64,000 nucleotides of DNA from Halisarca cf. caerulea (taxonomy: Eukaryota > Porifera > Demospongiae > Chondrillida > Halisarcidae). The position numbers and the translations under genes were made by a program. Positions 30,680 to 40,467 of the stretch are shown one piece after another. Where the stretch lies: positions 691,001 through 755,000 of the forward strand of contig CAUJGJ010000001.1 of the NCBI GenBank assembly GCA_963170055.1, read 5' to 3'. Below the pieces are notes generated by a model, which was given only the letters and a program-made list of their open reading frames with translations, searched no databases and was not told the origin of the DNA. The stretch's first letter is position 1. Each line of letters begins with the position of its first letter.

Positions 30680-31189
30680 AGCTGGACCATGGAGGGGGGA
30701 AGACACATTATTATTCAAATCGAGGAATACAATGTGCTACAAAAGAAAAGCCTCGGACACAGGGTTAACCCCACAGTGTAGCGCAAGGCTTGGTATTAGC
30801 CAAAGAGCACTTAGGGCCCTGGCAAGGCTAGAAGGAAACGGTGTCATCATTACAAAACTGGTGAAACAAAGGGGTGAACAGCAGTGGCAAAATTCGCGTA
30901 AGGGATCTATGCTGTTGTCACCGTCTTCAACGCTAAAAAATAAATACAGAAGGATTTATACTATCCATGGCTGGACGAACAATGTCGCTGAAAGAATCGG
31001 CGCCAAACTCAATACACTCGGCCATCTTTGCCTTTGTTACGTCATTATATGGAGTCTAGACAAGGTTTAAACGGAGTTAATGTCCGTAATGTCAACCAAT
31101 GGGATACTCACGTAATTACGTAACACGCCAACCAATGTCGTCGTAAACCGATTTGTCTTGGAATAGATATCCTGCCACAAATCGCAGAT
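30680..31189. other. No gene recognised
   Basis: A frame of 112 codons at 30,732-31,070 has no domain I can name. It lies between the 6.2-kb element and retroelement copy D. Confidence 0.35.
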
Positions 31190-32179
31190 AGACTTCATAA
31201 GAACTCCACGGTAATTACAGAACCTCTGAAAGAATCTCTCCTCAAAATGGGGACAGATGAATCTACAAACACACAAGCCAACCAGGACCACCTACGTCAA
31301 CAAGTGAAGCGTGAAAACAATGTTGAGCAGAAAAAGAAGGCCGATGAAGTGCATGCAGATTTAGATGTGACCACAAGGAGAGCTATGGAGCTAGCTCAGG
31401 AGAAGGGTGCCTCCATATGGCTTACAACCATCCCTCTACAGGAGCACCTTTTTGCTCTCCACAAAGGAGCGTTTAGAGATGCTATTGCTCTGAGATATGG
31501 ATGGAGGCCAAATGGCATGGCCATACAATGTGTCTGTGGAGCAAACAACTCTGTCTCTCATGCCCTGAGTTGCGCTAGAGGTGGCTTTGTCATTAGAAGG
31601 CATAACGAGATCAGAGATCTAACTGCCACTCTTCTTCAAGATGTTTCCACAAACGTGCAAATTAAACCCAGTCTTCAACCCCTCACTGGTGAAGTCCTCA
31701 CTGGAAGAACAGCTAACAGGGAGGATCAAAGCAGACTTGATGTCAAATGCACTGGCTTTTGGTATCCATTCCAAGACGCATTTTTGGATGTAAGGGTTTT
31801 CAACCCATTAGCGTCTAGTAATATCTCGACTACCAGTGAAGTGCTTTTCAGGAGGAACGAACGTGAGAAAAGGCGAGCCTATGACCAACGAGTTCGTGAA
31901 GTGGAGCATGCATCCTTCACCCCTTTAGTCTTCTCGGTGACTGGTGGCATTGGTCCCTCAGCTGATGTTTTCTACCGCAGACTAGCACACCTGATGTCAG
32001 ACACCAAGGGCTTGCCCTATGCCAAAGTTATCAACTGGATCAGATGCACTCTCAGGTTCTCACTTCTTAGGGCAGCAATCACAGCTATCCGAGGTACTCG
32101 CCCAGGCAAGCAAGCTCCTGACACAGACATGATTATCCTCTCATCCTCTGAGGCTCGCCTTGCCCCAGAGGGTCATTAA
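31190..32179 (+). CDS. RLE retroelement family copy D, intact C-terminal region
   Basis: A frame with ATG at 31,247 stays open for 310 codons and also extends upstream (VITEPLKESLLK). It covers the end of the family protein: GASIWLTTIPLQEHLFALHK, LRYGWRPNG, Zn knuckle CVCGANNSVSHALSC (about 31,532), RHNEIRDLTATLL, then SRLDV...GFW...AFLDVRVFNP, which I read as the catalytic (R/P)D...D of a restriction-like endonuclease. EKRRAYDQRVREVEHASFTP and a basic tail (WIRCTLRFSLLRAAI) follow. No frameshift or stop occurs before TAA at 32,177. The whole reverse transcriptase is missing, as in a 5'-truncated insertion. Whether it is expressed is unknown. Confidence 0.75.
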   Translation, partial: RLHKNSTVITEPLKESLLKMGTDESTNTQANQDHLRQQVKRENNVEQKKKADEVHADLDVTTRRAMELAQEKGASIWLTTIPLQEHLFALHKGAFRDAIALRYGWRPNGMAIQCVCGANNSVSHALSCARGGFVIRRHNEIRDLTATLLQDVSTNVQIKPSLQPLTGEVLTGRTANREDQSRLDVKCTGFWYPFQDAFLDVRVFNPLASSNISTTSEVLFRRNEREKRRAYDQRVREVEHASFTPLVFSVTGGIGPSADVFYRRLAHLMSDTKGLPYAKVINWIRCTLRFSLLRAAITAIRGTRPGKQAPDTDMIILSSSEARLAPEGH

Positions 32180-32859
32180 ACTCGTACTGTATCCATAGTA
32201 TAGGTAATATTATGCATGTAAAGCTCTATATTGTGTTTGGTTATTGTTTTTGTACTCTTTATCTATTGGTTTATTTTGATTATCTTTATACATGTTTATT
32301 AGACGCTGTATCTCTGTGTACCTTGTATTCTTGCTGCTATTAGTAGTTGTACAGAAAGAAAAAAAAAAGAAAAAAAAATTGTCCGTTTATGTGAGCGAAT
32401 CAGCACGGTATTTTGGTTAGTAACGCAGCGTTGTTAGCAACTCAGTAGAGATATTATATTTCGTGACTTGGTATATGAAGAAGTAGCCAACGGTTTCGAC
32501 GTATCAAGGTATCTTTCTTGCTCTACGTTATAAGCCTCGTGGTGATGCTCTCTCTTTTGCTCCTCTAACTGCTGCTGTTCGGCCTAGCGTTCCGTTTCTG
32601 ATAGTAAAAGAACGTCTTCATGGCCCGAATCTCCCTCAGAATTGCGAAAAACTCGCAAAAAATCTTCGTCCTCCTTCTGTATCGATATAACGTTACGTAT
32701 AAAGTATTCGACGTTGCTAAAACGAAAAACGTAATAAATTTCAAACGTACCTATCAGCTTACTACGTAGCGTTTAAACGTTATGCTAAACCTCTCTAGTG
32801 TCTTCTTATCAGAACCCCCTAGCCGTGAGAAAAACTTCTCTGTCGAACGTTCGTTTAGT
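32180..32859. other. Leader of the tyrosine-recombinase element, boundaries unknown
   Basis: It contains the 3' end of copy D, an A-rich tract (32,355-32,380) and sequence leading into the gag-like frame. The upstream frame from ATG 32,782 is in phase with the ATG chosen at 32,860. I could not find a terminal repeat. Confidence 0.4.
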
Positions 32860-33064
32860 ATGGCCAACGAAGTGTCTCTGTCCTCCGCGCCTCCTTCGTC
32901 GTCAACTTTAGCAGACTTAGTTGCTGCCGTCTCCTCGTTGACTGCAAAAATGGAACGTCAGGAGGCCTCCCAGTCGTCTTTACTCCAGCAACTATTGGTT
33001 TTGCAGCAGCAGCAGTCCACCTCTGGAGGCAACCCTAGCTCAGCGCCGCCCCTTGATACTCAAG
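32860..33064 (+). CDS. gag-like exon 1 of a tyrosine-recombinase element
   Basis: From ATG 32,860 (an in-frame ATG lies at 32,782) it reads MANEVSLSSAPPSSS, then a heptad-rich stretch (LADLVAAVSSLTAKMERQEA, SSLLQQLLVLQQQQ), likely a coiled coil, and ends LDTQ plus one base at a GTATGG donor. It splices in phase to 35,057 (GTG CCA GCC AAT). DIRS/Ngaro-type elements in invertebrates start with such coiled-coil gag proteins; the family call rests on the downstream recombinase. Confidence 0.6.
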
Positions 33065-33385
33065 GTATGGTTAATTGGAATTTGTTTGTGTTATTCATTT
33101 CTTGTGGTTTTCATCAGACATACGTGTGCGGCGTGTTTGGTGGATACTGCTTGTGCACGTATCGTTATGCTTGTGTCGTTCTCGTGAATGTGTACAGGGC
33201 TGAGTTAATTAGTCCTTTCCACTTGCACTTGCAATGTTAAGAGTTCTGTCTCATTGCATGATGTGCTGGTGTCACACAGTTACTTATTGTATTATTTTAT
33301 TTTTTATTGTTGTTGTTATTGTTACTTATTATTATTGTATGGGTGTTTAGGCTGCTATATCTATTATTAGCAGTTCTTACGTAGG

Positions 33386-34345
33386 TACATGGTGTTTTGC
33401 TGCAGTACATTTTGGGTACTGCTGTGTTGTTTGCTGCAGTCCATATTTGGTACTGCTGAGTGGTTTGGTTGTAGTCTCAGGTTGTTACTGTTCTTGCATG
33501 GTGTGTTGCAGTCTAGAGTTGTTATGTACTGCTGTGTGATATGTTGCAGTCCAGTTATTTCTCCTTGGTGGTGGGTCCATTTTTGGTTCTGCTGGGTGGT
33601 TTATTGCAATCCATAGTTGGTACTGCTGTGTGGTTGGGGGGGCAGTCCTTATTTGGTACTGCTGGGGGTTTCGGGGCAGTCCTTATTTGGTACTGCTGGG
33701 TGTTTCGGGGCAGTCCATATTTGGTCTGCCAGGTGGCTTGGTCCAGTCCATATTTGGTTCTGGCGGGTGGTTTGGTGCAGTCCATAATTTGTACTGCCAG
33801 GTGGTTCGTTGCAGTCCATACTTGGTACTGCTGGGAGGTTCAGTGCAGTCCATATTTGGTACTGCGCTGGGTGGTTTGGCGCAGTCCATATTTGGTATTG
33901 CCAGGTGGTTCGTTGCAGTCCATGTTTGGTACTGCCAGGTGATTTGGTACAGCCCATTTTGGGTATATAATGCCGAGTGGTTTTTTACTGCTGTGTGTGG
34001 TGTGTTGCAGTTCAGTGTTAATTGGTATACTGCAGTGTGGTTTGTGGCAGTCCATATATGGGGCATTGCCGTGTGGTTTTTGATACATCCAGTTTGGAGT
34101 TGGTACGGCTGTATGGTGTGGGACAATCCATATTTGGTACTGTCGGTTGGTTTGTTGCAGTCCAGTGCTGGCCAGTTTTGTTGCAGTCCCTAGGTATGTG
34201 GTACTGCCGTGGGTTCACAACAGCCCAGAGTTGGTATGGCGGTGTGGTTTGGTGCAGTCCACTGTTGGTTCTGTTATTCATATGTGGTTGGTTGCTCTGC
34301 ATTTGGTGCCGCGGTCTGGTTTGGTGTCCGCATATTTTGATTTAG
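33386..34345. repeat. Minisatellite in the gag intron
   Basis: About 950 bases of degenerate 30-45-bp units built on TTGGTACTGC...GGTGGTTTG...GCAGTCCATA. It fills about half of the 2-kb intron (33,065-35,056). Open frames on both strands across it are repeat artefacts. Confidence 0.85.
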
Positions 34346-35056
34346 CTCCGCGGTGTTGTTAGTTCAGTCTTCAAAAAAAATGTTGATATTTCCGGGCACG
34401 TGTGGTTGTGTGCATTCATCATACGTCTTTGGTGCTACTGCATGGTTTGGTTTAGGCCTCCAGTTGGTACTGCTGTGTGTAATTTGGTGCAGGCCTCTAA
34501 TGGGGTTTGGTGGCAGGCATTCTTCTCTACTATACATGAGTTAGTCGAGGCATACTTGGATGTTTATATCCTTATCACATGTGGTTAGTAGGCCAATGGT
34601 TTTTGGGGTCTGCAGTAGATGCTATAATATGCTTTCGATGTAGGTTTATATGCATGCATGGTTCTTTCGGGCATTCGGTGCAGTTAATAGTACATATGTT
34701 ATACTTTTGTAGATGCATATGTACACTCGTATTCATTATGTGGCTATACTCTGACTTGTCAGTGCATAGCATCTACACTACATTGGCTCACACTCGTAGT
34801 GAATAGTGATTCTCAGGGTGTGGCTTGGTTTGCATGGTAATTTGCCTTGCAATTGTTCTTGGCTTGGTTACCCTAGGTGCATGGGTGTGTTTTGGAATTT
34901 GGGCATATGTACATGCCTTTGTTAGCTACAGGGTTGCCACTTCAATGTTCACTGGTGCGCATTGGTGGTTTGGGGTATTTGTTTGGCTTCTGGCCTCACG
35001 AATTTTGGTCGTGTTCAAGGTAGGAGGTCAGTGTTGGTTATTTTTCTTTCGTATAG

Positions 35057-35761
35057 TGCCAGCCAATGCTGCCACTCTGTCTGGCTTGGAGCCATCTTTG
35101 CAATCGCCAGTTGTCGGCAAGCAAGGAGAGATTGAGGGGCCAAAAATGGGCTTGGTCCTTGGTGGAGGGTTGCCGTCCATCCCAGTGGACCTTCTCCAAC
35201 GTGTGCAGAAGGGTCAGTATGTGGAACTGACTGAATTCCTTCTGGAGAGGATTCAAGAGTCCTTTCTTTTCCCAGAAGGGAAAAAGAAAAAATTACAGCC
35301 CATTGATCAATTTTTGGACTGGGTGCTGGCTTTCTGTACTTATAGCCAGGCATTGGCTTCCGGATCCTCCAGTCCCACCTTGGCGTGTGATCTCCTGACC
35401 TTTGTGGGCACGGTGGCTCGGTTGGCTCGGGATCACCCAGGTTCGGCTTGGGCCTCATATGAACATGCTGCACGAGCCAAAGCAGTGGCCAACCCCCATT
35501 TCCAATGGGAAAAGCTGGATCAGGAGTTGTGGGCCCTGGCCACAGTTAGAGGTTCTGCGGGGCCCAGCTCCTACCCGCATCAGGGTGGAGGTCGCAGTGG
35601 CAAGAGAGCTCGCATTGACACCAATGCCTGCTTTAAATGGAATGACGGCACTTGCAATTTCAAAAAATTGCAAGTACAGCCATGTGTGCTCTTCCTGCTT
35701 CGCACCCCACCACAAGGTTGGCTCTTGCCCCTCTGCTCCTAAGGCTAAGAAGACTGCCTAG
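35057..35761 (+). pseudogene. gag-like exon 2 with Zn-finger, one frameshift
   Basis: After a TTCGTATAG acceptor it reads VPANAATLSGLEPSLQS, then LPSIPVDLLQRVQKGQYVEL, FLDWVLAFCTYSQAL, DHPGSAWASYEHAARAKA and RIDTNACFKWNDGTCNF. The Cys/His-rich end (CKYSHVCSSCFAPHHKVGSC, then PKAKKTA and stop) is in the +1 frame. A run of six A at 35,662-35,667 is one base longer than needed to join CFKWNDGTCNF with CKYSHVC. Together they make a CCCH finger plus knuckle, the usual C-terminal part of gag in DIRS/Ngaro-like elements. A mutation is the simplest reading; ribosomal frameshifting is possible. Confidence 0.65.
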
Positions 35762-35838
35762 CTGCCGGGATCAGTATAGCTGTTCTTGTTATCAATTATT
35801 ATAGCAACAAAGGCATATATAGGTATGCATACATTGTA

Positions 35839-35874
<36 letters not shown>

Positions 35875-36088
35875 CCTGCATTATCCTTTGGGTACATAAA
35901 AGGCATGTTAACTTCATTGTATGCTGTTTAGTTTATTAGTAACTGTTATTTCTCTTGTATTCTTTATGATAACGCAGTATTTAAATAGTTATTATCACAC
36001 TAATAGGTGTAATGTTGTCTTCAAGTTCTGCATTGTTTGGTTATATTCATACCTATCCTTAAACATTGTTGTTCTTAGGTTTGGCTGC

Positions 36089-37147
36089 ATGGAAGCCTGT
36101 TTGCTGGAAGGTGGCCCCCATGTTAGCCACCCGATTTTGTGGTCTGCAAAAGTTCAGTTCCACTTTGAGTTCGGTTCCGGCACTCCCACCTTTAGCCAGG
36201 GTGATTCATACTCCCCTCCGGCCGCATCAACCAAGAAGAGTTATTCTAGTGGTCAAAAACGGTTTTTATCATTTTGTAACAAATTTAACCTATCGGCAAT
36301 CCCACCTTCGGAACATACTCTTTTGCTATTCATCTCTCAACTGGGTGTAGATGGTTTGTCTTTGGCAACCATAAAGAGCTATCTCTCCTCTGTCCGGAAT
36401 CTACTGATTAATGCAGGTATAACCGCTCCAATCATCTACACGCCTAGAGTAGAGTTGGTTATAAGAGGGATTAAACGGTCAAAGGTTGGCTTTGGGGCTC
36501 CCAATCAGTGTCATTTGCCTATTACTCCTGATATTTTGCTGAAATTAAAGGGAGTGTGGAGCCTCTCACCCCTCACAGCAGACAAAATGATGCTGTGGGC
36601 AGCTGTATGCCTTGGGTTTTTTGGGTTTTTGCGGTGTGCTGAGTTTACTGTACCATCATTGGATACCTATGATGTCAACCGTCACCTGTCATTTCAGGAC
36701 ATTGGTCTGTGTCATCCACCTAATGTCAATACTATATCCATTCGCATCAAATGCTCCAAAACGGACCAGTTTGGGAAAGGTGTGCAGATCTTCCTGAGTC
36801 GGACCAGTGGTGCCTTATGCCCAGTGTCTGCTCTGCTTGAGTATTTATCAGTGTGGGGTACCCATGAAGGTCCATTGTTTATGAGGTCTGGTGGTCTACC
36901 TCTTTCTCGGGCTTTCTTAGTTGCCCAGGTGCAATCTGCATTGCAATCGCAGGGTATGGCTGTGTCCCATTTTACTGGGCACAGTTTTCGAATTGGTGCT
37001 GCTACAACTGCACTACGGGCCGGTATTTCGGATGCCAAAATCAAAATGCTTGGCAGGTGGGAGAGTTCAGCCTATCAGAGCTATCTACGCACACCTCGTG
37101 AGGAGCTGTCTACTATCTGCACTACATTGGCTCACACTTGTATTTAG
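36089..37147 (+). CDS. Tyrosine recombinase of a DIRS/Ngaro- or Crypton-like element
   Basis: An intact frame from ATG 36,089 (open from 35,921) to TAG at 37,145. The N-terminal core-binding part reads QKRFLSFCNKFNL and LATIKSYLSSVRNLL. The catalytic part has GFLRCAEF (first Arg, about 36,625), KCSKTDQFGKG (Lys region), HSFRIGAATTA (HxxR, about 36,980) and GRWESSAYQSYLR (nucleophilic Tyr, about 37,083). All catalytic positions of a tyrosine recombinase are present. It follows the gag-like exons by about 330 bases, and no reverse transcriptase or RNase H lies between. A splice acceptor TTGTTCTTAG just before 36,079 may mark an exon start. It could cut and join DNA circles; activity is inferred only. 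Confidence 0.82.
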   Translation: MEACLLEGGPHVSHPILWSAKVQFHFEFGSGTPTFSQGDSYSPPAASTKKSYSSGQKRFLSFCNKFNLSAIPPSEHTLLLFISQLGVDGLSLATIKSYLSSVRNLLINAGITAPIIYTPRVELVIRGIKRSKVGFGAPNQCHLPITPDILLKLKGVWSLSPLTADKMMLWAAVCLGFFGFLRCAEFTVPSLDTYDVNRHLSFQDIGLCHPPNVNTISIRIKCSKTDQFGKGVQIFLSRTSGALCPVSALLEYLSVWGTHEGPLFMRSGGLPLSRAFLVAQVQSALQSQGMAVSHFTGHSFRIGAATTALRAGISDAKIKMLGRWESSAYQSYLRTPREELSTICTTLAHTCI

Positions 37148-37967
37148 TCTCCTAAATACAAGGCTTATAATTGTTTGGTTTATTAGTTATATTGTTTACT
37201 CATTATGTGTTATAATTTGACTTTATTATCCCATTTACTGTAGTCTCTATTTATTCGTTAATCACTTGTATTCACTATTTTATTAAATTATATGCATGTT
37301 TGCACTTTCTGTCTGTTGTCTCTTATAATGGTATATTTGAATGTTGATATATTCAAGGTTATTGTTTTGTTTGTGAGGCTTATTGAATGTTATGTATGGT
37401 TCAGTGCTTTGGGGGAGTCATGTCCCCCTTGCCAGGGGTCCATGACTTGTGGCGGTATGTCCTCATAAGTACATTCACCAAAGCACTGTGGTGGTTCTTT
37501 GGGATGATGTCTATAACAAGGGCCATATACTGAGATGGCAGTGTTCGCAATACAGTATAATGTTCTGGGTAAAATGTGGCGGCCATTTTACTGGTTGACA
37601 ATTGCCACACGTTTAATTGATTTATTCAATTACAGCTATTAAGCTCATAATTTTTGAGTGGTATGACATCATCCTCTTACGGGTGGCAGCTACATTAAAG
37701 AGGCCAGTATACCGCATACCCTGGTCTTCCATAAGCTCAAAGCATTAGCTAATGCGAGAGTGAAAGGAAACTATGCCATCCCCTTATCCTGGCCAGAGGT
37801 ATGAGTGGTAAGTGCATGGAGAAGCTGTCATCACATGAGGTAACGAATGGAGTACATATAGCCTGGTCGGCCATTGCCAATGTAGGACATTAACAGGTCA
37901 TGAATACTAGTATCTCGATTCGGGATAGTACGATCCGATTGGTCGAAAGTTGCGCAAACCATACGAC
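37148..37967. other. No gene recognised
   Basis: This stretch probably includes the 3' end of the recombinase element. An inverted repeat (CAGTGCTTTGG at about 37,401 and CCAAAGCACTG at about 37,479) is the only structure seen. Confidence 0.4.
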
Positions 37968-37976
37968 TGATGCTGG

Positions 37977-38045
37977 TAGTCTCGTTCCCAGACCACCCTC
38001 GCCACAATCATTGATTGTGGCGAGGGTGGTCTGGGAACGAGACTA
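37977..38045. mobile_element. 69-bp TAGTCTCG-family perfect palindrome
   Basis: It starts TAGTCTCGTTCCCAGACCAC; the second 34 bases are the exact reverse complement of the first 34 around one base. TGATGCTGG is duplicated at 37968-37976 and 38046-38054. Confidence 0.9.
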
Positions 38046-38054
38046 TGATGCTGG

Positions 38055-38579
38055 ACCATAGATGATAGGCTAGGTCGCTTACCACGGTACGACGCCCTAG
38101 ATACTGGATAGGAAACGGAAGTGCGAGCGAACAAACTCGTGTTACGTTGCTAGTGACATTATCATGACGTCATACCATACTTACGGCTTTTCGGAAAACA
38201 GCTGATCGAAAAGGAGCAGCTTTCTCGACGTTCTTTCCTTGTGATCCTGTCAATCTCTCTACAGTTCTTTTATGTAAGAAGTATATCTGCATTTGCTATT
38301 ACTATCGGTTGCTTTGTCGGCGATTTGAAGACCCGCTTGGTAATCGTGTTCCGTGCGGAGTGTTCTCGGTTGTCATCATCCTCTGCAGGAAGATTTCAAG
38401 AAGAATATGATTGCAAAGTGCCTACAGCTGTTTTGTATGGGAGTTCACACTGGCTAAAGAGCGAGTAAACCTCAACTTGTGCCCGCTTAAGGTTTCCGTT
38501 GTTGACAAGGTATGTAAGCCATTTCGTGTACTCCTCTATTGTTCAAGCCTGTGCCATGTGCTATCCTGTGGATGATATA
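38055..38579. other. No gene recognised
   Basis: The sequence has a few GT-AG-like signals and a short frame at 38,241-38,468, but no family is recognisable. Confidence 0.35.
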
Positions 38580-38588
38580 GCCATCTAG

Positions 38589-40458
38589 GATCTCCTTGTA
38601 CAGAAGATCCTGTGGACGCAGCGACTTCAGACCGGAAGTATGATGTCATCATCACGTGACTAAGTGTATGACGTCATAATTTTGCCACAACCGTGCCTCA
38701 CTTCCAAGATACTCAAAATACAGCGTTTCCCAGGAACGTATGGGCTTCACACCGGCAGTATGACGTCAATAGTGCATGTATGACTGATTTTTGCTATTAT
38801 TTCACAGTTTTATTGTTTTGCCATCGTTGAGGTTCGTGATCGCCCACATATAGTATATCGTACGCCTGCATGTTGCGAGAAGCTGCATGACGTCATGTTC
38901 TTACATCAGCATAATTATAATAACCAAATAAATTAATAAGCTACCAAACCCTTACAAGTGCACGTGCGTTAGCGGCAAACTGGCGGGGAAATCGAACTTG
39001 ATTGGAAGGTAAGCAGTTATATACGAATATTCATGAAATGGTACAATTGAACTCAACACAATATAATAATATATTATAGATGGCACAAAGCATTGATAAT
39101 ACCCTTAAGAATATGGGTCCCATAATGTTCGGTGGAAAGGATAAGGTGCTGGAGTGGTTCCAGGGTAAAGGAATAGTCCCTGCAACCAAGCTGTGTGAGA
39201 GGTGCCCGAACAGTCAGCAAATGGTTTTGACAGTGAAGTCTGATGTAGCAGATGGCTACAAGTTCCGGTGTCCAGCCTGCAAGACTTTTAAGTCTGTGAG
39301 GGGTGGTAGGAGTCTAACTGGTCAACAGGGCTTCTTCCACAACTCAAAGATATGTCTGCAGGTCTGGATGATGATGATGTGGATGTGGTCAAGGCAGTGG
39401 CCGGTGACCAAGGCTGCAGAGGAATGTGGGATCAACGAGGGCAATGCCGTTGACTTCTACCAGTTTTTCAGGGATATTTGTTCCTGGAAACTGGTAAACA
39501 CCATCATAAAGTTGGGTGGCCCTGGTGTTGTAGTGCAAATTGACGAGTCTCTCATGACGCACTCACCTAAGGTAAGCAAACATGTCAATAATAACTGTTA
39601 CACTTGCAATTCATTTCACGTACCACACTGTTGACTTGAATATCATAGTATCAGCGTTGACGAGCACCAGCAACAGAGCAGTGGGTTTTTGGAATGGTGG
39701 ATACGTCAGTTACTCCATCCCTTGGCTATATGGAAGTGGTTCCTGACCGCACCGCACAGACTCTGCTCCCCATCATCTGCAACCATGTCCACCAGGGAAC
39801 AGAGATTTGGAGTGATCAGTGGCGGGCATATAGCCAAGTTTCCACCATTTCTGGCGTATCGAGTCATCAGACTGTAAATCATTCCCTACACTTTAAAGAT
39901 CCCCAGACTGGTGTCCACACCAATAATATAGAAAGCTACTGGAACAGAGTAAAGATTAAATTTAAGAATATGAAAGGCGTCAGCAAAACAACCCTGGCTA
40001 GCCATCTAGATGAGTTCATGTGGCGCGAACGCTATGGCAAAACGTCATCGGATGCACTGAACAACCTATGTAGCCATATGGCGGCATGCTACCCCCCACC
40101 CCCGTGATATGGTTTTACTTACCACGTATCTGTAGTTTTTTTAGACTTTGTTTGGTTCTTGACTAGCTTGTAGTGATTTTAGATAGCTTGTACCCAAAAT
40201 CTTCTTGGGATCCCTGCCACAGTCCTTCTTTTGTTATTTCTTTGGCTTTCTAGCTTTGTTTGATTATAATTTATAATTTTCTTTGTGAAATCGTGACTAA
40301 CTATGATCTTAATGCGCTAGTGACATCATACTTCCAGTGTAAAGCCCCTATGTTCCTGGGAAACACTGTAATTCAAGTATCTTGGAAGTGAGGCACGGTT
40401 GTGGCAAAATTATGACGTCATACACTTAGTCACGTGATGATGACATCATACTTCCGGT
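38589..40458 (+). mobile_element. Merlin (IS1016-like) DNA transposon
   Basis: Terminal inverted repeats of 138 bp lie at 38631-38768 and 40321-40458 (outer end ACCGGAAGTATGATGTCATC). GCCATCTAG is duplicated 9 bp at 38580-38588 and 40459-40467, in keeping with the 8-9 bp of Merlin elements. On the left, 42 extra bases (38589-38630) separate the duplication from the repeat. The transposase gene lies between. The two repeats differ at several places, so the insertion is not brand new. Confidence 0.85.
39080..40107 (+). pseudogene. Merlin DDE transposase, one intron, one nonsense codon
   Basis: Exon 1 (39080-39571) starts ATG and reads a Zn-ribbon (LCERCPNSQQM...FRCPACKTF), SVRGGR and VVQIDESL, where Asp (39,542) is the first catalytic residue. 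Donor GTAAGC. Exon 2 (39649-40107) follows TATCATAG and reads APATEQWVFGMVD, WSDQWRAY (second Asp, 39,814) and HTNNIESYW (Glu, 39,931), then WRERYG. This is the ISXO2/IS1016-type DDE domain used by Merlin. The fourth codon of exon 2 is TGA (39,658-39,660), where relatives have Gly (GGA); everything else is open. It is probably dead by a single substitution unless the splice site differs. Confidence 0.85.
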
Positions 40459-40467
40459 GCCATCTAG

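Noticed and set aside
30732..31070. 112-codon frame between the 6.2-kb element and copy D
   Set aside because: Kept only as a note: no domain, composition or context supports a gene.
33555..34345. Long frames on both strands with repeated CSPYLV / NHTAVPNMDC motifs
   Set aside because: They translate the minisatellite in the gag intron in several frames at once; no start or splice context supports them.
32180..37500. Long terminal repeats around the recombinase element
   Set aside because: I compared both flanks by eye and found no direct repeat beyond the 30-base echo at 34.77/37.12 kb.
38241..38468. 75-codon frame upstream of the Merlin element
   Set aside because: It is followed by a GTATGT-like donor, but no family or partner exon could be found.
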